From Melastoma dodecandrum (lineage: Eukaryota > Streptophyta > Magnoliopsida > Myrtales > Melastomataceae), in the NCBI GenBank assembly GCA_029817715.1, contig JARUPY010000398.1, forward strand, positions 1,674,001-1,738,000: a stretch of 64,000 nucleotides of DNA. The letters run 5' to 3'. Both the position numbers and the translations under genes were made by a program. Below the pieces are notes generated by a model. That model had not been told where the DNA came from and did no database searches. It was given only the letters and a program-made list of their open reading frames with translations. Positions 42,876 through 52,700 of this stretch are shown piece by piece. The number at the start of each line of letters is the position of its first letter. The first letter of the stretch is position 1.

Positions 42876-44024
42876 ATGACGACGACATTCGACACCGCCG
42901 TCATCGGCCTCGGCGCCGCCGGAAGCGCCGCCCTCTACCAGCTCGCCTCGCGCGGCCAGCGTGTCGTCGGTCTCGAACAGTTCGAACCGGCGAACGACAG
43001 GGGATCGTCGTGCGGCGAAAGCCGGATCATCCGGCTCTCCTACTTCGAACATCCCTCGTACGTGCCGCTGCTCCGCCGCGCCTACGAGGAATGGCGGCGT
43101 TTCGAGACGATCGACGGCGGCGAGGCCGGATCGCTGCTGACGATCACGGGGATCCTCGAAGCAGGCTATCAAGGCTGCCCGGTCGTGACCAACTCGCTCG
43201 CCTCGTCCCACCTGCACGGGCTCGACCACACCGAACTCGACGGTCGCGAGATCAACGCGCGCTTTCCGGGCTTCCGCGTCCCGTCGGACTGGCGCGGCCT
43301 GTTTCAGCCGGACGGCGGCTTTCTGCGGCCGGAGGCGTCGATCCGCCGTTTCGTCGCCGCCGCCGTGCGGCGCGGCGCGGAGCTCCGCACGACGACGCGC
43401 GTCACGGCGATCACGCCGACGCCGAACGCGATCCGGCTCGCAACGTCCGGCGGCACGATCGAGGCGGGAAGCGTCATCGTCGCGACCGGCGCGTGGATGG
43501 CGGACCTCGCGCCGGCCCTCTCGTCGACGCTGACCGTGACGCGTCAGGTCGTCGGCTGGTTTCCGACACTGCGTCCCGACCTCTATGCGCCGGACGTCTG
43601 TCCGGTGTTCATCCTGGAGTCGGAAGACGACCACATCTACGGGTTTCCAGATTTCTGCGGCTCCGGCGTGAAGTCGGCCTCACACGTGCGCGGCGACGTC
43701 GTCACGCATGCCGATCAGGTCGATCGAACGACGCGCGCGGAGGACGAAGCGCAGATCGCGCGCTCGCTGCAGCGCTTCCTGCCGCACGTCGGCGGCCCCG
43801 CATCGCGTCTGATGACGTGCATGTACACGCGGACGCCGGACGCGCACTTTCGCATCGATCTCGCGCCGGACGATCCGCGCATCGTCCTCGCCTCGCCCTG
43901 CTCCGGTCACGGGTTCAAGTTCGCGAGCCTGCTGGGGCCAATTCTCGCCGACCTCGCCGAGCGCGGCGAGACCGAGCACGACATCAGCCTCTTCCGGATC
44001 CGGAGCGCCGCGCGCGCCGCGTGA
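42876..44024 (+). CDS. monomeric sarcosine oxidase / N-methyltryptophan oxidase-like FAD enzyme
   Basis: 382 residues from the ATG at 42876. The N-terminal FAD dinucleotide motif AVIGLGAAGSAALYQLASRG ends with the acidic LEQFEP. SSCGESRIIRLSYFEHPSY is the family GxSxGxSR-like FAD contact. CMYTRTPDAHFRID contains the Cys that carries covalent FAD in MSOX/SolA, and SPCSGHGFKFA is the C-terminal FAD motif. It oxidises an N-methyl amine, probably a secondary amino acid, to release the methyl as formaldehyde. The neighbouring GlnT/Mgs genes make N-methylglutamate a good candidate substrate. Confidence 0.85.
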   Translation: MTTTFDTAVIGLGAAGSAALYQLASRGQRVVGLEQFEPANDRGSSCGESRIIRLSYFEHPSYVPLLRRAYEEWRRFETIDGGEAGSLLTITGILEAGYQGCPVVTNSLASSHLHGLDHTELDGREINARFPGFRVPSDWRGLFQPDGGFLRPEASIRRFVAAAVRRGAELRTTTRVTAITPTPNAIRLATSGGTIEAGSVIVATGAWMADLAPALSSTLTVTRQVVGWFPTLRPDLYAPDVCPVFILESEDDHIYGFPDFCGSGVKSASHVRGDVVTHADQVDRTTRAEDEAQIARSLQRFLPHVGGPASRLMTCMYTRTPDAHFRIDLAPDDPRIVLASPCSGHGFKFASLLGPILADLAERGETEHDISLFRIRSAARAA

Positions 44025-44027
44025 GCC

Positions 44028-45326
44028 TCAGCAGTCGAGCGTCGTGTCGCGCTCCCACTGGGTCAGGTGGCGTGCGTAATCGTTCCATTCCTGCGTCTTC
44101 AGCTTGACGTAGGCGGGCACGAACGCGCCGAGGGCCTCGTTGAGGACGGCGTTCGAGTCCAACGCCCGCAACGCGTCGAGCAGGTTGAGCGGCAGCGTCC
44201 TGACGCCGCTGACGCGGTGCCCGTCCGTGTACATGTTGATGTCGAGTCGCTTGCCGGGATCGCGCGCGTTGCGGATCCCGTCGAGGCCGGCGGCAAGCAG
44301 CCCGGCCTGCAATAGATAGGGGTTGGCCGCGCCGTCGGCGAGCCGGAACTCGAAGCGGCCAGGCTCCGGAATGCGGATCATGTGCGTCCGGTTGTTGCCG
44401 GTGTAGGTGACGCTGCTCGGTGCCCATGTCGCGCCCGACAGCGTGCGCGGCGCGTTGATGCGCTTGTAGGAGTTCACCGTCGGGTTCGTCAGCGCGGCGA
44501 GCGCCGGCGCCGTGTGCATCAGGCCACCGATGAAATGGTAGCCCATGTCCGATACGCCGAGTTCGCCGGCGGGGTCGGCGAAGGCGTTGGTCTCGCCCCG
44601 CCAGAGCGACACGTGCGCGTGGCAGCCAGAGCCCGTCAGGTCCGCGAACGGCTTCGGCATGAAGGTCGCCCGCAGGCCGTGCTTCTCGGCGATCGCGCGG
44701 ACCATGTATTTGAAGAAGGCATGGCGGTCGGCGGTGACGAGGGCTTCGTCGTAGTGCCAGTTCATCTCGAATTGCCCGTTCGCATCCTCATGATCGTTCT
44801 GGTAGGGCTTCCAACCAAGCATCAGCATCGAATCGCAAATTTCGGTGATGATGTCGTAGCGCCGCATCAGCGCCGACTGATCATAGCAGGGCTTCGTCTG
44901 CCGATCCTCCGAATCGGCCGGCGCAAGGCCGTCGGGCGTGATGAGGAAGAACTCGCACTCGACGCCGGTCTTCATCGCCAGGCCGTCCTTGGCCGCATCC
45001 GCGATCAGCCGCTTCAGCACGCCGCGCGGCGCCTGCTCGACGGGTGCGTCGTTCATGTAGAGATCCGCGGCGAGCCAGCCGACGTCGGGCTTCCACGGCA
45101 GCTGGATGAGACTGTCGGGATCGGGCTTCGCGAACGTGTCGGGGTCCGCCGGCGTCAAGTCGAGCCAGGTCGCGAAGCCCGCGAAGCCGGCACCGTCACG
45201 CGCCATCGCGGCGATCGCGGAGGCCGGCACGAGCTTCGCGCGCTGCATTCCGAAAAGGTCCGTGTAGGAAATCAGGAAGTAGCGGATGCCACGTTCCTTC
45301 GCGGCGGCCTCGAGATCCAGCATCAC
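44028..45326 (-). CDS. GlnT-type glutamine synthetase / gamma-glutamylmethylamide synthetase
   Basis: 432 residues of the glutamine synthetase fold: YTDLFGMQRAKLVP, VECEFFLI (metal Glu), YQNDHEDANGQFEMNW (Glu and His ligands), CHAHVSLW, NSYKRINAP and RFEFRLADGAANPYL. The same family holds GlnT and GmaS, which cannot be separated by motif alone. Beside the three glutamate-synthase-like genes and an N-methyl amine oxidase, GmaS activity (glutamate + methylamine + ATP) is the better guess. Convergent with the oxidase (gap three bases). Confidence 0.8.
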   Translation of the reverse strand: MMLDLEAAAKERGIRYFLISYTDLFGMQRAKLVPASAIAAMARDGAGFAGFATWLDLTPADPDTFAKPDPDSLIQLPWKPDVGWLAADLYMNDAPVEQAPRGVLKRLIADAAKDGLAMKTGVECEFFLITPDGLAPADSEDRQTKPCYDQSALMRRYDIITEICDSMLMLGWKPYQNDHEDANGQFEMNWHYDEALVTADRHAFFKYMVRAIAEKHGLRATFMPKPFADLTGSGCHAHVSLWRGETNAFADPAGELGVSDMGYHFIGGLMHTAPALAALTNPTVNSYKRINAPRTLSGATWAPSSVTYTGNNRTHMIRIPEPGRFEFRLADGAANPYLLQAGLLAAGLDGIRNARDPGKRLDINMYTDGHRVSGVRTLPLNLLDALRALDSNAVLNEALGAFVPAYVKLKTQEWNDYARHLTQWERDTTLDC

Positions 45327-45359
45327 ACCCCTCCGCTCACGAATGCGAATCTGCGATGA

Positions 45360-46697
45360 TCACATGCCGCCTTGACCCGGGACCCAGGAGGTGCCGGCGA
45401 GTGGCACACCCGCCATCGCGGCCGCCTCGATCGTCAAGGCCACCAGGTCTTCGGGCTCGAGATTGTGGACATGGGATTTCCCGCAGGCGCGCGCGATCGT
45501 CTGCGCCTCCAAAGTCATCACGGCGAGATAGTTCGCGAGCCGACGTCCGGCCGCCACCGGATCGAGGCGGGCGGACAGGTCCGGGTCCTGCGTGGTGATG
45601 CCGGCGGGGTCCCGCCCTTCGTGCCAATCGTCGAAGGCGCCCGCGGTCGTGCCGAGCTTGACGTAATCGGCTTCCCAACGCGGATCGTTGTCGCCGAGCG
45701 CGACGAGCGCGGCGGTGCCGATGGCGACCGCATCCGCTCCGAGCGCCAGCGCCTTCGCCACGTCCGCTCCGGAGCGGATGCCGCCGGAGATGACGAGCTG
45801 CACCTTGCGGTAGAGCCCCATGTCCTGCAAAGCCTTCACGGCCGGGCGGATGGCCGCCAGCGTCGGAATGCCGACGTTCTCGATGAAGACGTCCTGTGTC
45901 GCCGCGGTCCCACCCTGCATGCCGTCGATCACCACGACGTCGGCGCCGGATTTCACGGCGAGCGCGGTGTCATAAAAGGGGCGGCTCGCGCCGACCTTGA
46001 CGTAGATCGGCTTCTCCCAGTCGGTGATCTCGCGCAGCTCCTCGATCTTGATCGCGAGATCGTCGGGGCCGGTCCAGTCCGGGTGTCGACAGGCGGAGCG
46101 CTGGTCGATGCCGGGTGGAAGCGAGCGCATCGCGGCGACCCGGTCGGTGATCTTCTGGCCGAGCAGCATGCCGCCGCCGCCAGGCTTGGCGCCCTGGCCG
46201 ATCACGATCTCGATCGCATCGGCCTTGCGCAGATCGTCGGGGTTCATCCCGTAGCGCGAGGGCAGATATTGGTAGACGAGCGTCTGCGAATGCCCGCGCT
46301 CCTCCTGGGTCATGCCGCCGTCGCCCGTCGTCGTCGAGGTACCGGCCAGCGTCGCGCCGCGCCCCAGCGCCTCTTTCGCGTTGGCGGACAGCGAGCCGAA
46401 GCTCATCCCGGCGATGGTGACGGGGATCTTCAGCTCGATCGGCGTTTTCGCGTGCCGCGTACCGAGCACGACATTCGTCGCGCAGCGCTCGCGATAGCCT
46501 TCGAGCGGATAGCGGCTGATCGAGGCGCCGAGAAAGAGCAGATCGTCGAAATGCGGCAGCTTGCGCTTCGCACCCGCGCCGCGGATGTCGTAGATGCCGG
46601 TGGCCGCTGCCCGCCGGATCTCCGCGAGCGTCGCCGGATCGAAGGTCGCGGAGAATCGCGGGAGCGTGCGAGGTGTGCGCACCGCCTCGTCCATCAA
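45360..46697 (-). CDS. FMN-binding glutamate-synthase-like subunit (MgsC/GlxD-type)
   Basis: 445 residues of the central FMN barrel of glutamate synthase: PVTIAGMSFGSLSANAKEALGRGA, GDGGMTQEERGHSQTLVYQY, IGQGAKPGGGGML, VVVIDGMQGGTAATQDVF and ISGGIRSGADVAKALALGADAVAIGTAAL (FMN phosphate site). The segment equivalent to the GltB iron-sulfur cysteines reads DDWHEGRDPAGITTQD without Cys. With the two preceding subunits it is the size and order of N-methylglutamate synthase or Glx proteins. Confidence 0.85.
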   Translation of the reverse strand: MMDEAVRTPRTLPRFSATFDPATLAEIRRAAATGIYDIRGAGAKRKLPHFDDLLFLGASISRYPLEGYRERCATNVVLGTRHAKTPIELKIPVTIAGMSFGSLSANAKEALGRGATLAGTSTTTGDGGMTQEERGHSQTLVYQYLPSRYGMNPDDLRKADAIEIVIGQGAKPGGGGMLLGQKITDRVAAMRSLPPGIDQRSACRHPDWTGPDDLAIKIEELREITDWEKPIYVKVGASRPFYDTALAVKSGADVVVIDGMQGGTAATQDVFIENVGIPTLAAIRPAVKALQDMGLYRKVQLVISGGIRSGADVAKALALGADAVAIGTAALVALGDNDPRWEADYVKLGTTAGAFDDWHEGRDPAGITTQDPDLSARLDPVAAGRRLANYLAVMTLEAQTIARACGKSHVHNLEPEDLVALTIEAAAMAGVPLAGTSWVPGQGGM

Positions 46698-47383
46698 TAG
46701 GCTCCCGCGTTGTCGACGTGGAAATGGTAGAGCTTGCGTGCCGAGCCGTAGCGGCGGAATTCGCCGACATCGATCTCGCCGTTGAGGCCTGCCGCCTTGA
46801 GCTTCGCGCGCAAGAGTGTCCGGTGCTCGTCACGCATCGGCTTTTCGATGCAATCCGCTCCGAGGCTCGTCACGGCCCCGCGCACGAAGAGCTTCGCCTC
46901 GTAGAGCGAATCGCCGAGCGCCTCGCCCGCGTCGCCGAGCACGGTCAGCGTCCCGCTCTGCGCCATGAAGGCGGACATGTGGCCGATCGAGCCTTTGACG
47001 ACGATGTCGACGCCTTTCATTGCGATGCCGCAGCGTGCCCCGGCATTGCCATCGACGACAAGGAGTCCGCCGTGCGCGGTCGCGCCGGCCGATTGGCTTG
47101 CGTTGCCCGCAACGTGCACGAGGCCCGACATCATGTTCTCAGCAACGCCGACGCCGGCGTTGCCGCGGATCGTGACATGCGCTTGCTTGTTCATGCCGGC
47201 GCAATAATAGCCGACGTTTCCCTCGATCTCGACGCTGATGGCCCGATCGAGGCCGCAGGCGATCGCGTGCTGCCCGTCCGGGTGCTGAATGATCCAGTGC
47301 GTCTCGTTCGTATCGAGGGCGAGCGTATGAAGCGTCTGGTTCAGCTCGCGGCGCGAGATCCGGCGCAGGTCGACCTCCGGCAT
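46694..47383 (-). CDS. GXGXG-domain glutamate-synthase-like subunit (MgsB/GlxC-type)
   Basis: 229 residues of right-handed beta-helix repeats: EIEGNVGYYCAGMNKQAHVTI, RGNAGVGVAENMM, VAGNASQSAGATA, DGNAGARCGIAMKG and VLGDAGEALGDSLYE. This corresponds to the C-terminal domain of GltB and serves as a scaffold between amidotransferase and FMN domains. Its ATG overlaps the stop of the amidotransferase gene by one base, and its stop overlaps the FMN subunit start by four. Confidence 0.88.
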   Translation of the reverse strand: MPEVDLRRISRRELNQTLHTLALDTNETHWIIQHPDGQHAIACGLDRAISVEIEGNVGYYCAGMNKQAHVTIRGNAGVGVAENMMSGLVHVAGNASQSAGATAHGGLLVVDGNAGARCGIAMKGVDIVVKGSIGHMSAFMAQSGTLTVLGDAGEALGDSLYEAKLFVRGAVTSLGADCIEKPMRDEHRTLLRAKLKAAGLNGEIDVGEFRRYGSARKLYHFHVDNAGAY

Positions 47384-48276
47384 CAGACGCGCTCCCAGGC
47401 GTAGACCTTCGCCGGCTTCGGCTCGAACACCTGCGCGCGTTCGATGTCCGGTAAGCCCACCAGCGCGCGATATTCGGACCCGAAAGCGACGTAATCTTCG
47501 GTCTCGGCCATGACCGCGGGCTTGCAGGCGATAGGATCGCGCAGAACCGCGAAGCCGGTCTCGGTCCCGACGACGAACGTGAAGAAGCCATCGAGATCCT
47601 CGAGGCTCCATTCCAGCGCGGCCTGTAGCGGCGCGCCCTGCCCCATACGCCAGGTGAGGTAACCGGCCGCCACCTCCGTGTCGTTCTGGGTCGCGAAGGT
47701 GAGCCCCTCGTGCTGCAGCATGCGACGAAGCGCATTGTGGTTCGACAGGGAGCCGTTGTGGACGAGGCACTGGTCCGCGCCCGTCGAGAAGGGATGCGCG
47801 CCGTTCGTCGTCACCGCGCTCTCCGTCGCCATCCGCGTGTGGCCGATCGCGTGGGTCCCGGTCATCGCAGGCAAGGCGAAACGCTCGGCGACCTGCGCCG
47901 GCAGCCCCGTCTCCTTGTAGATTTCCATGCGCTCGCCGCGGCTCACGACATCGATCGAGGGCGCTCGAGCCGCGAGCAAGAGAGCCACCGCCTCGACCTT
48001 CTCGCGCGGGACGGTCAGGACGGCGTGCGTATCGCGCGTCACGTGCGGCAGGGGAATGGCGAGCTGTCTCTCCAACGCGTCGAGCGCATCTTCCAGGCTG
48101 GAGGCATCCGCGCCGCGCAGCGTGATCTTCACGCCGTCCGCAGGCGTGCCATAGATCGCAAAGCCCGCACTGTCGGGGCCCCGATCGGTCATCGTCGCGA
48201 GCATCTGAGCTGTGAGAGCGCCGAGATCCGGCTCGAAGCGGCCGGTCTTCAGAAAGAGTCCAACGATCCCGCACAT
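47383..48276 (-). CDS. class II glutamine amidotransferase-like subunit (MgsA/GlxB-type)
   Basis: 297 residues. The ATG at 48276 gives MCGIVGLF with Cys2 as N-terminal nucleophile; longer starts would bury it. THAIGHTRMATESAVTTNGAHPF and CLVHNGSLSNHNALRR match class II amidotransferases (Ntn fold). In this split glutamate-synthase-like complex it would release ammonia or methylamine from an amide such as glutamine or gamma-glutamylmethylamide. First gene of the operon, behind a good promoter. Confidence 0.88.
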   Translation of the reverse strand: MCGIVGLFLKTGRFEPDLGALTAQMLATMTDRGPDSAGFAIYGTPADGVKITLRGADASSLEDALDALERQLAIPLPHVTRDTHAVLTVPREKVEAVALLLAARAPSIDVVSRGERMEIYKETGLPAQVAERFALPAMTGTHAIGHTRMATESAVTTNGAHPFSTGADQCLVHNGSLSNHNALRRMLQHEGLTFATQNDTEVAAGYLTWRMGQGAPLQAALEWSLEDLDGFFTFVVGTETGFAVLRDPIACKPAVMAETEDYVAFGSEYRALVGLPDIERAQVFEPKPAKVYAWERV

Positions 48277-48293
48277 GCGCGTCTCCTGCTCTC

Positions 48294-48322
48294 GGCATAG
48301 CAGGGCCACCACAAAGGGTCAA
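48294..48322 (-). promoter_or_regulatory. sigma-70-type promoter for the amidotransferase operon
   Basis: -35 TTGACC at 48322-48317, 17-base spacer, -10 TATGCC at 48299-48294 on the minus strand, then AGGAG before the ATG at 48276. The -35 is close to consensus, the -10 weaker. Confidence 0.5.
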
Positions 48323-48327
48323 TTAAG

Positions 48328-48344
48328 AAGAAAGGATTTTTCTT
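48328..48344. promoter_or_regulatory. inverted repeat upstream of the operon promoter
   Basis: AAGAAA GGATT TTTCTT: 6-bp arms around a 5-bp spacer, just upstream of the -35 box and just downstream of the regulator stop codon. It is the best candidate for the XRE-cupin regulator binding site; position fits activation or repression. Confidence 0.35.
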
Positions 48345-48353
48345 TTCAGGAAA

Positions 48354-49079
48354 TCAACGGCCCGGCCGGGGATAGATGATGATCGACAGATAGGTCATCG
48401 GCAGCTTCACGAGCGTCTCCGGCCCGTGCAGCGCGCCGGAGTCGAACAGCAAGGAATCGCCGGGCCGCAAGCGGAAGGTCTCCTCGGCGTAGCGATACAC
48501 GACCTCTCCCGTGAGCATGTAGATGAGCTCGGTGCCCGCGTGCCGAAACCCGGTGTAGGGCTCCGCGTCGCTCTTCAGCGTGATCAGATACGGCTCGACG
48601 ACGATCTCGCCGCCCAGGACGGCGCCCAGCAGCTCGTAAACGTGACCCGCCTTGCTGCCGCGCCGCTCGATCACGACGCCCTTGCCCTTCGGCACGAACG
48701 AGCAGTCGCGCCGCTCCTCGAACGACGCGAACAGCGAGGAGAACGGCGTGTTCAAAGCTTCCGCCAGCGCGCGCACGGTCGAGAGCGACGGCGAGATCTG
48801 CCCGTTCTCGATCTTCGACATCATGCCCCCGGAAATCTTCGCCGCGGCGGCGAGGTCGACGACCGAGAGATCGCGCTCGCGACGCAGCGCCCGCACCTGG
48901 AGACCAAGCGCGCGCTCGAGGCTGCGCTCGGGCTCGGGCGGCGCGTTGGACAGGGTCGCGAGTTCCGCCGACGTCTCGCTTCGCTCGTCGTCGGTCGGGC
49001 GCAGCGTTCTGGATCGAGACGATGCTCCAATGCCTTTTTTGGCGCCGGCGTCGTGCGAGCTGTTTCGGCGGGCAGGCAC
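48354..49079 (-). CDS. XRE-family regulator with C-terminal cupin
   Basis: 241 residues. A 50-residue polar N-terminal tail is followed by a helix-turn-helix (LGLQVRALRRERDLSVVDLAAAAKISGGMMSKIENGQISPSLSTVRALAEAL) and a cupin sensor domain (HAGTELIYMLTGEVVYRYAEETFRLRPGDSLLFDSGALHGPE) with metal/ligand-type His and Glu. Such proteins typically sense amines or amino acids and control the adjacent catabolic genes. It is encoded directly upstream of the amidotransferase operon. Confidence 0.85.
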   Translation of the reverse strand: MPARRNSSHDAGAKKGIGASSRSRTLRPTDDERSETSAELATLSNAPPEPERSLERALGLQVRALRRERDLSVVDLAAAAKISGGMMSKIENGQISPSLSTVRALAEALNTPFSSLFASFEERRDCSFVPKGKGVVIERRGSKAGHVYELLGAVLGGEIVVEPYLITLKSDAEPYTGFRHAGTELIYMLTGEVVYRYAEETFRLRPGDSLLFDSGALHGPETLVKLPMTYLSIIIYPRPGR

Positions 49080-49714
49080 GGAGGTCCTCTTTGCAGGATG
49101 AAGAAGTCGCTTCTGCGATCATGGCATCCGGCGAAGGCGCCGAACAGACCCGAGCGCGGCAGTCGGCGATGCCGGCAGAGGCGAAGTCGGATTGCCTCGC
49201 GAGGGCAGCATTTCAGATGATGACGTGGATGGCAGTCCTTCGCAGTATAAGGCCCGAGTAAGATGCGTTCACCCAGGGTTTCGCCGGCGGCGATGTCGCA
49301 TGTGCGCGCCGGATCGGCGATACAACCGGGCCTAAGCTTCGCAAGCGAAGGCTGCGTCGAGTCCGCAAACCCGTTGTACGGAAGCAGCGATGCACGACGA
49401 GGGCGATGATTGCGAGAACTTTGTCTTAAGGGCAGGCGGGCGACGACACCTCCGACGACTTCCAATATGTCCACCACCCGCATCTTGGAGCGACGGTCTC
49501 GGGCATCCTCGGCGGGACGGGCGAGCACTCATTCACGGCCGTGACGGCCGACTCGATGTTCACGTCGCCGACCGATCTGGGAGCGGCGCTACTTTCAACA
49601 CCAGCATCGGTCTCGGCTACTCGATCCGTTCCCGCACAAACTCTGAGCCTCGTCCGGGAACGCACTGTTCACCACCGTTTTCGCTGCAAATGGAACGAGC
49701 GGTCAGGTCGTCTC
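49080..49714. other. 635-base gap upstream of the regulator
   Basis: No convincing gene. Rightward frames around 49430-49680 contain coherent-looking pieces (e.g. ADDTSDDFQYVHHP; ADRSGSGATFNTSIGLGYS) that change frame, so this may be the decayed remains of a gene, but no family is identifiable. The regulator promoter should lie just above 49079. Confidence 0.4.
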
Positions 49715-52700
49715 CTAAGGTCGAGCAGGGGCCTTCGAGAGAAGCTCATCCCCCTCGACCGTCGGCGCAAGGTCAGGATCCTTCTTGCGAACCGTCATAC
49801 GGATCAGAACGGGCAGGACAAGGAGAACGAGCGGAAACTGCAGCATCAAACCTGAAATGATCGCGATCGCCAGGGGTTGTTGGATGGCAGAGCCTTTGCC
49901 GATGGCAAGCGCAAGGGGCGCTAAAGTGAGCAACGCTGCGAGTGTGGTCATCGTGATGGGACGAAGCCGGTTTCGGCTTGCTTCGCGCAGGGCATCAGGA
50001 GTTGTCATCCGACATGCAAGATCGACGTACTCAGACACATAAAAGATCGCCATCTCGGTTCCAATGCCGATGACCATCGTCATGCCCATCAGCGCCGTAA
50101 TGTTGAGATCGACTCCCGTGACGTACAAGCCCGTGAAGACCGCCGCCGTTGACAGAAGCGAACAGCCGATCACGCACAATGCGAGTGCAAAGCTTTCGTA
50201 CAGGAAGAGCAGCAGGACGAGCTCGGCCAAGAGAGCGGCGATGAAAACGCGAGCTAACCCGTAAAACGCGATCTGCTGCTGAGCATAGAGGCCACCGAGC
50301 GTGTAGGTGACGCCCGCCGGCAGCATGCCCGCTCTGCCGAGTACGGACTGAACATCAGCGACCGTCGCCCCTAAACCGCGCCCCTCGATGCGCCCCGTCA
50401 CGGCAACCATCGGCTGAAGGTTTTCAGTGCCAATTTGGGGTTGGCCCGTCACCGTCGTCACGGTTGCGATCCGACCGAGCGGGAACACATGGCCGTCAGG
50501 CGCGCGTATCGCCGTTTCTCGTAAGTCGGCGCTCGTCGCGCGACGCGCGTCGGTTCCGACGACGCGGATGCCGACAGTCGTTTCGCCTGCAACGAATTGC
50601 GTGGCGACATTGCCGCTCAAAGAGGTGGCCACCGCCTGGGTGACAAGATCACCGGTCGCTCCCTCGAGCGAACTCTTGACGGGATCGACGCTCACGGACA
50701 GAGCGTCGCCTGCCAAGTAGACTCCGTCTTTGATACCCGTAACACCGTCGACGGACTTGATCGCGGCCGCGACCTTTTCGGCTGTGGCGTTGAGTACGAC
50801 TGGGGAAGCCCCTGTCAATTTGATTTCGATGGGTTGCGGAACGGCGGTCAGGTCGCCGATCAGATCCTCCATCAGCTGCGCGGTCTCGATATCGACGCCC
50901 GGCACCTGTGCGTTAACCGCCGAGGTCACCGCCGCCATTCCCTCAGGTGTCGATCGGGCATGCGAGTCCTACAGTTTAACAAAAAAATCGCCGTGATATG
51001 ATTGACCGAGATCTCCTCCGAGGCCGGTGCCCAGACGGCGCGAAAACGTGTCGACCTCGGGAGTGGACCGCAGAATGGCATCCACTTGTGCGATCTCTCG
51101 TTCGGTTTCGGTGAGAGAAGTTCCCGCCTTCGTGTAGTAATCCATCACGAACCCGCCTTCGTCCACCGGAGGCATGAAGCCGGTCGCGACATGGAGCGCA
51201 GAGTAGGCGCCGACACCGATGACGGGCACGATAAGCAGAACGGCGAGGATAGGCCGGCGCAGCAGGCTGTCGAGGATGGTTTCATGCATCCTTGCGTAAA
51301 GGCCGGACGATCCGCCGCTCGCTTGGGGAGGCAAGGCGTCGAAGTCGACGATCGACCGGGCAAGGGCCGGCACCAAGAACGCGGTCAGCAAGTAGGAGAC
51401 GATCAGCGCGCATCCCATCGTCACCGACAGCGCTTTCGAGAAGGCGCCGGTGACGCCACCAAGGAAGCTCAAGGGAATGAAAACGATCAGCGTTGCGAGG
51501 CTCGATCCGCTGAGCGGGGCGATGAATTCACGCGCGGCAGTCATCACCACGCTTTCTCTTCTCGCCCGACCCTTAGACCGTTCTTCGGGCGCGGTCGCTC
51601 GATGCGCGATGTGCTCGACCATGACGATCACGTCATCGATCAATAGTCCGACAGCGGCGGCGATCCCGCCGAGCGTCATGATGTTGAAGCTGAGATTCAA
51701 GATCGAAAGAAGCAGGATGGTGATGGCGAGCGTCGCCGGCACCACGAGCAATGCGATCAACGTAAGCCGAAAGCTTCGCAGAAAGGCCCAGAGAACGAGC
51801 GTTGCGAGAATAAGGCCGATCACAACGGCGTCCCGCACGCTGGCAGCGGATTGGACCACGAGTTCGCTCTGATCGTACCAGTTCTTCAGGGTCACCCCGG
51901 CGGGCAGAGGGAAGGCGGCAAGGGCCGCCTTCACGTCAGCGGCGATCCGAACCGCGTTGCCGTCGGGCTGTTCGTACACGTTAAACAGGACCGCAGGACG
52001 TCCGTCCTCGAGAACGCGCAACCATTGCGGCGCAACGCCGTCGACCACACTGGCAACGTCCCGCACGCGCAGGAGACCGGTGGGATCGCTTCTCACGATC
52101 ACGTTGGCAATGGTGTCCAGCGCCGATAGGCTGTGGGCCGAGATGACGAGATAGAGCTTATCGTGATCCTGAATGCGGCCAACCGCCTGGAGCACGTTGG
52201 CCCCCGCGAGGGCCGAGGTCAGGTCGTTGAAGCCAAGTCCATAGAGGGCAAGCTTTCGCGGGTCGGCTGTGACCTGAATTTCGCGCGTCTCGCCCCCTTG
52301 AACGTCGACCCGCGCCAAGCCTTGGATCGCGGACAGAGAAGGGACCAGGCGATATTGCGCCAGCTCGCGCAGCGCAACCGGAGACAAGCGGTCCGAAAGC
52401 AACGCGTAGGAGATGATCGGGTAGACGGTCGGGTCCATCCTGCGCGCGTCGTATCGTACCCCTTGTGGAAGCATGGGAAGCGTGCGCGCGACCGCGGAAT
52501 CGACGTTCAGGGTTGCCGCCGCCATATCGCGCCCCCAGCCGAAATCGATGGAGATCTGAGCGGAGCCTCGAGTCGACTGCGACCGGACATTGAGGACACC
52601 CGGCACAGCGCGGATCGCTTCCTCGACGGGGCGTGTGACGAGGACCTGGGTCTGATCGGCGGGGCGGTCGCCGGCATCGAGAGAGACGACGACGCGCGGG

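Noticed and set aside
29295..50971. TAG used as a sense codon in this organism
   Set aside because: Two in-frame TAG codons (portal, RND) invited the idea, but nnr and clpP end naturally with TAG, so amber is a normal stop here.
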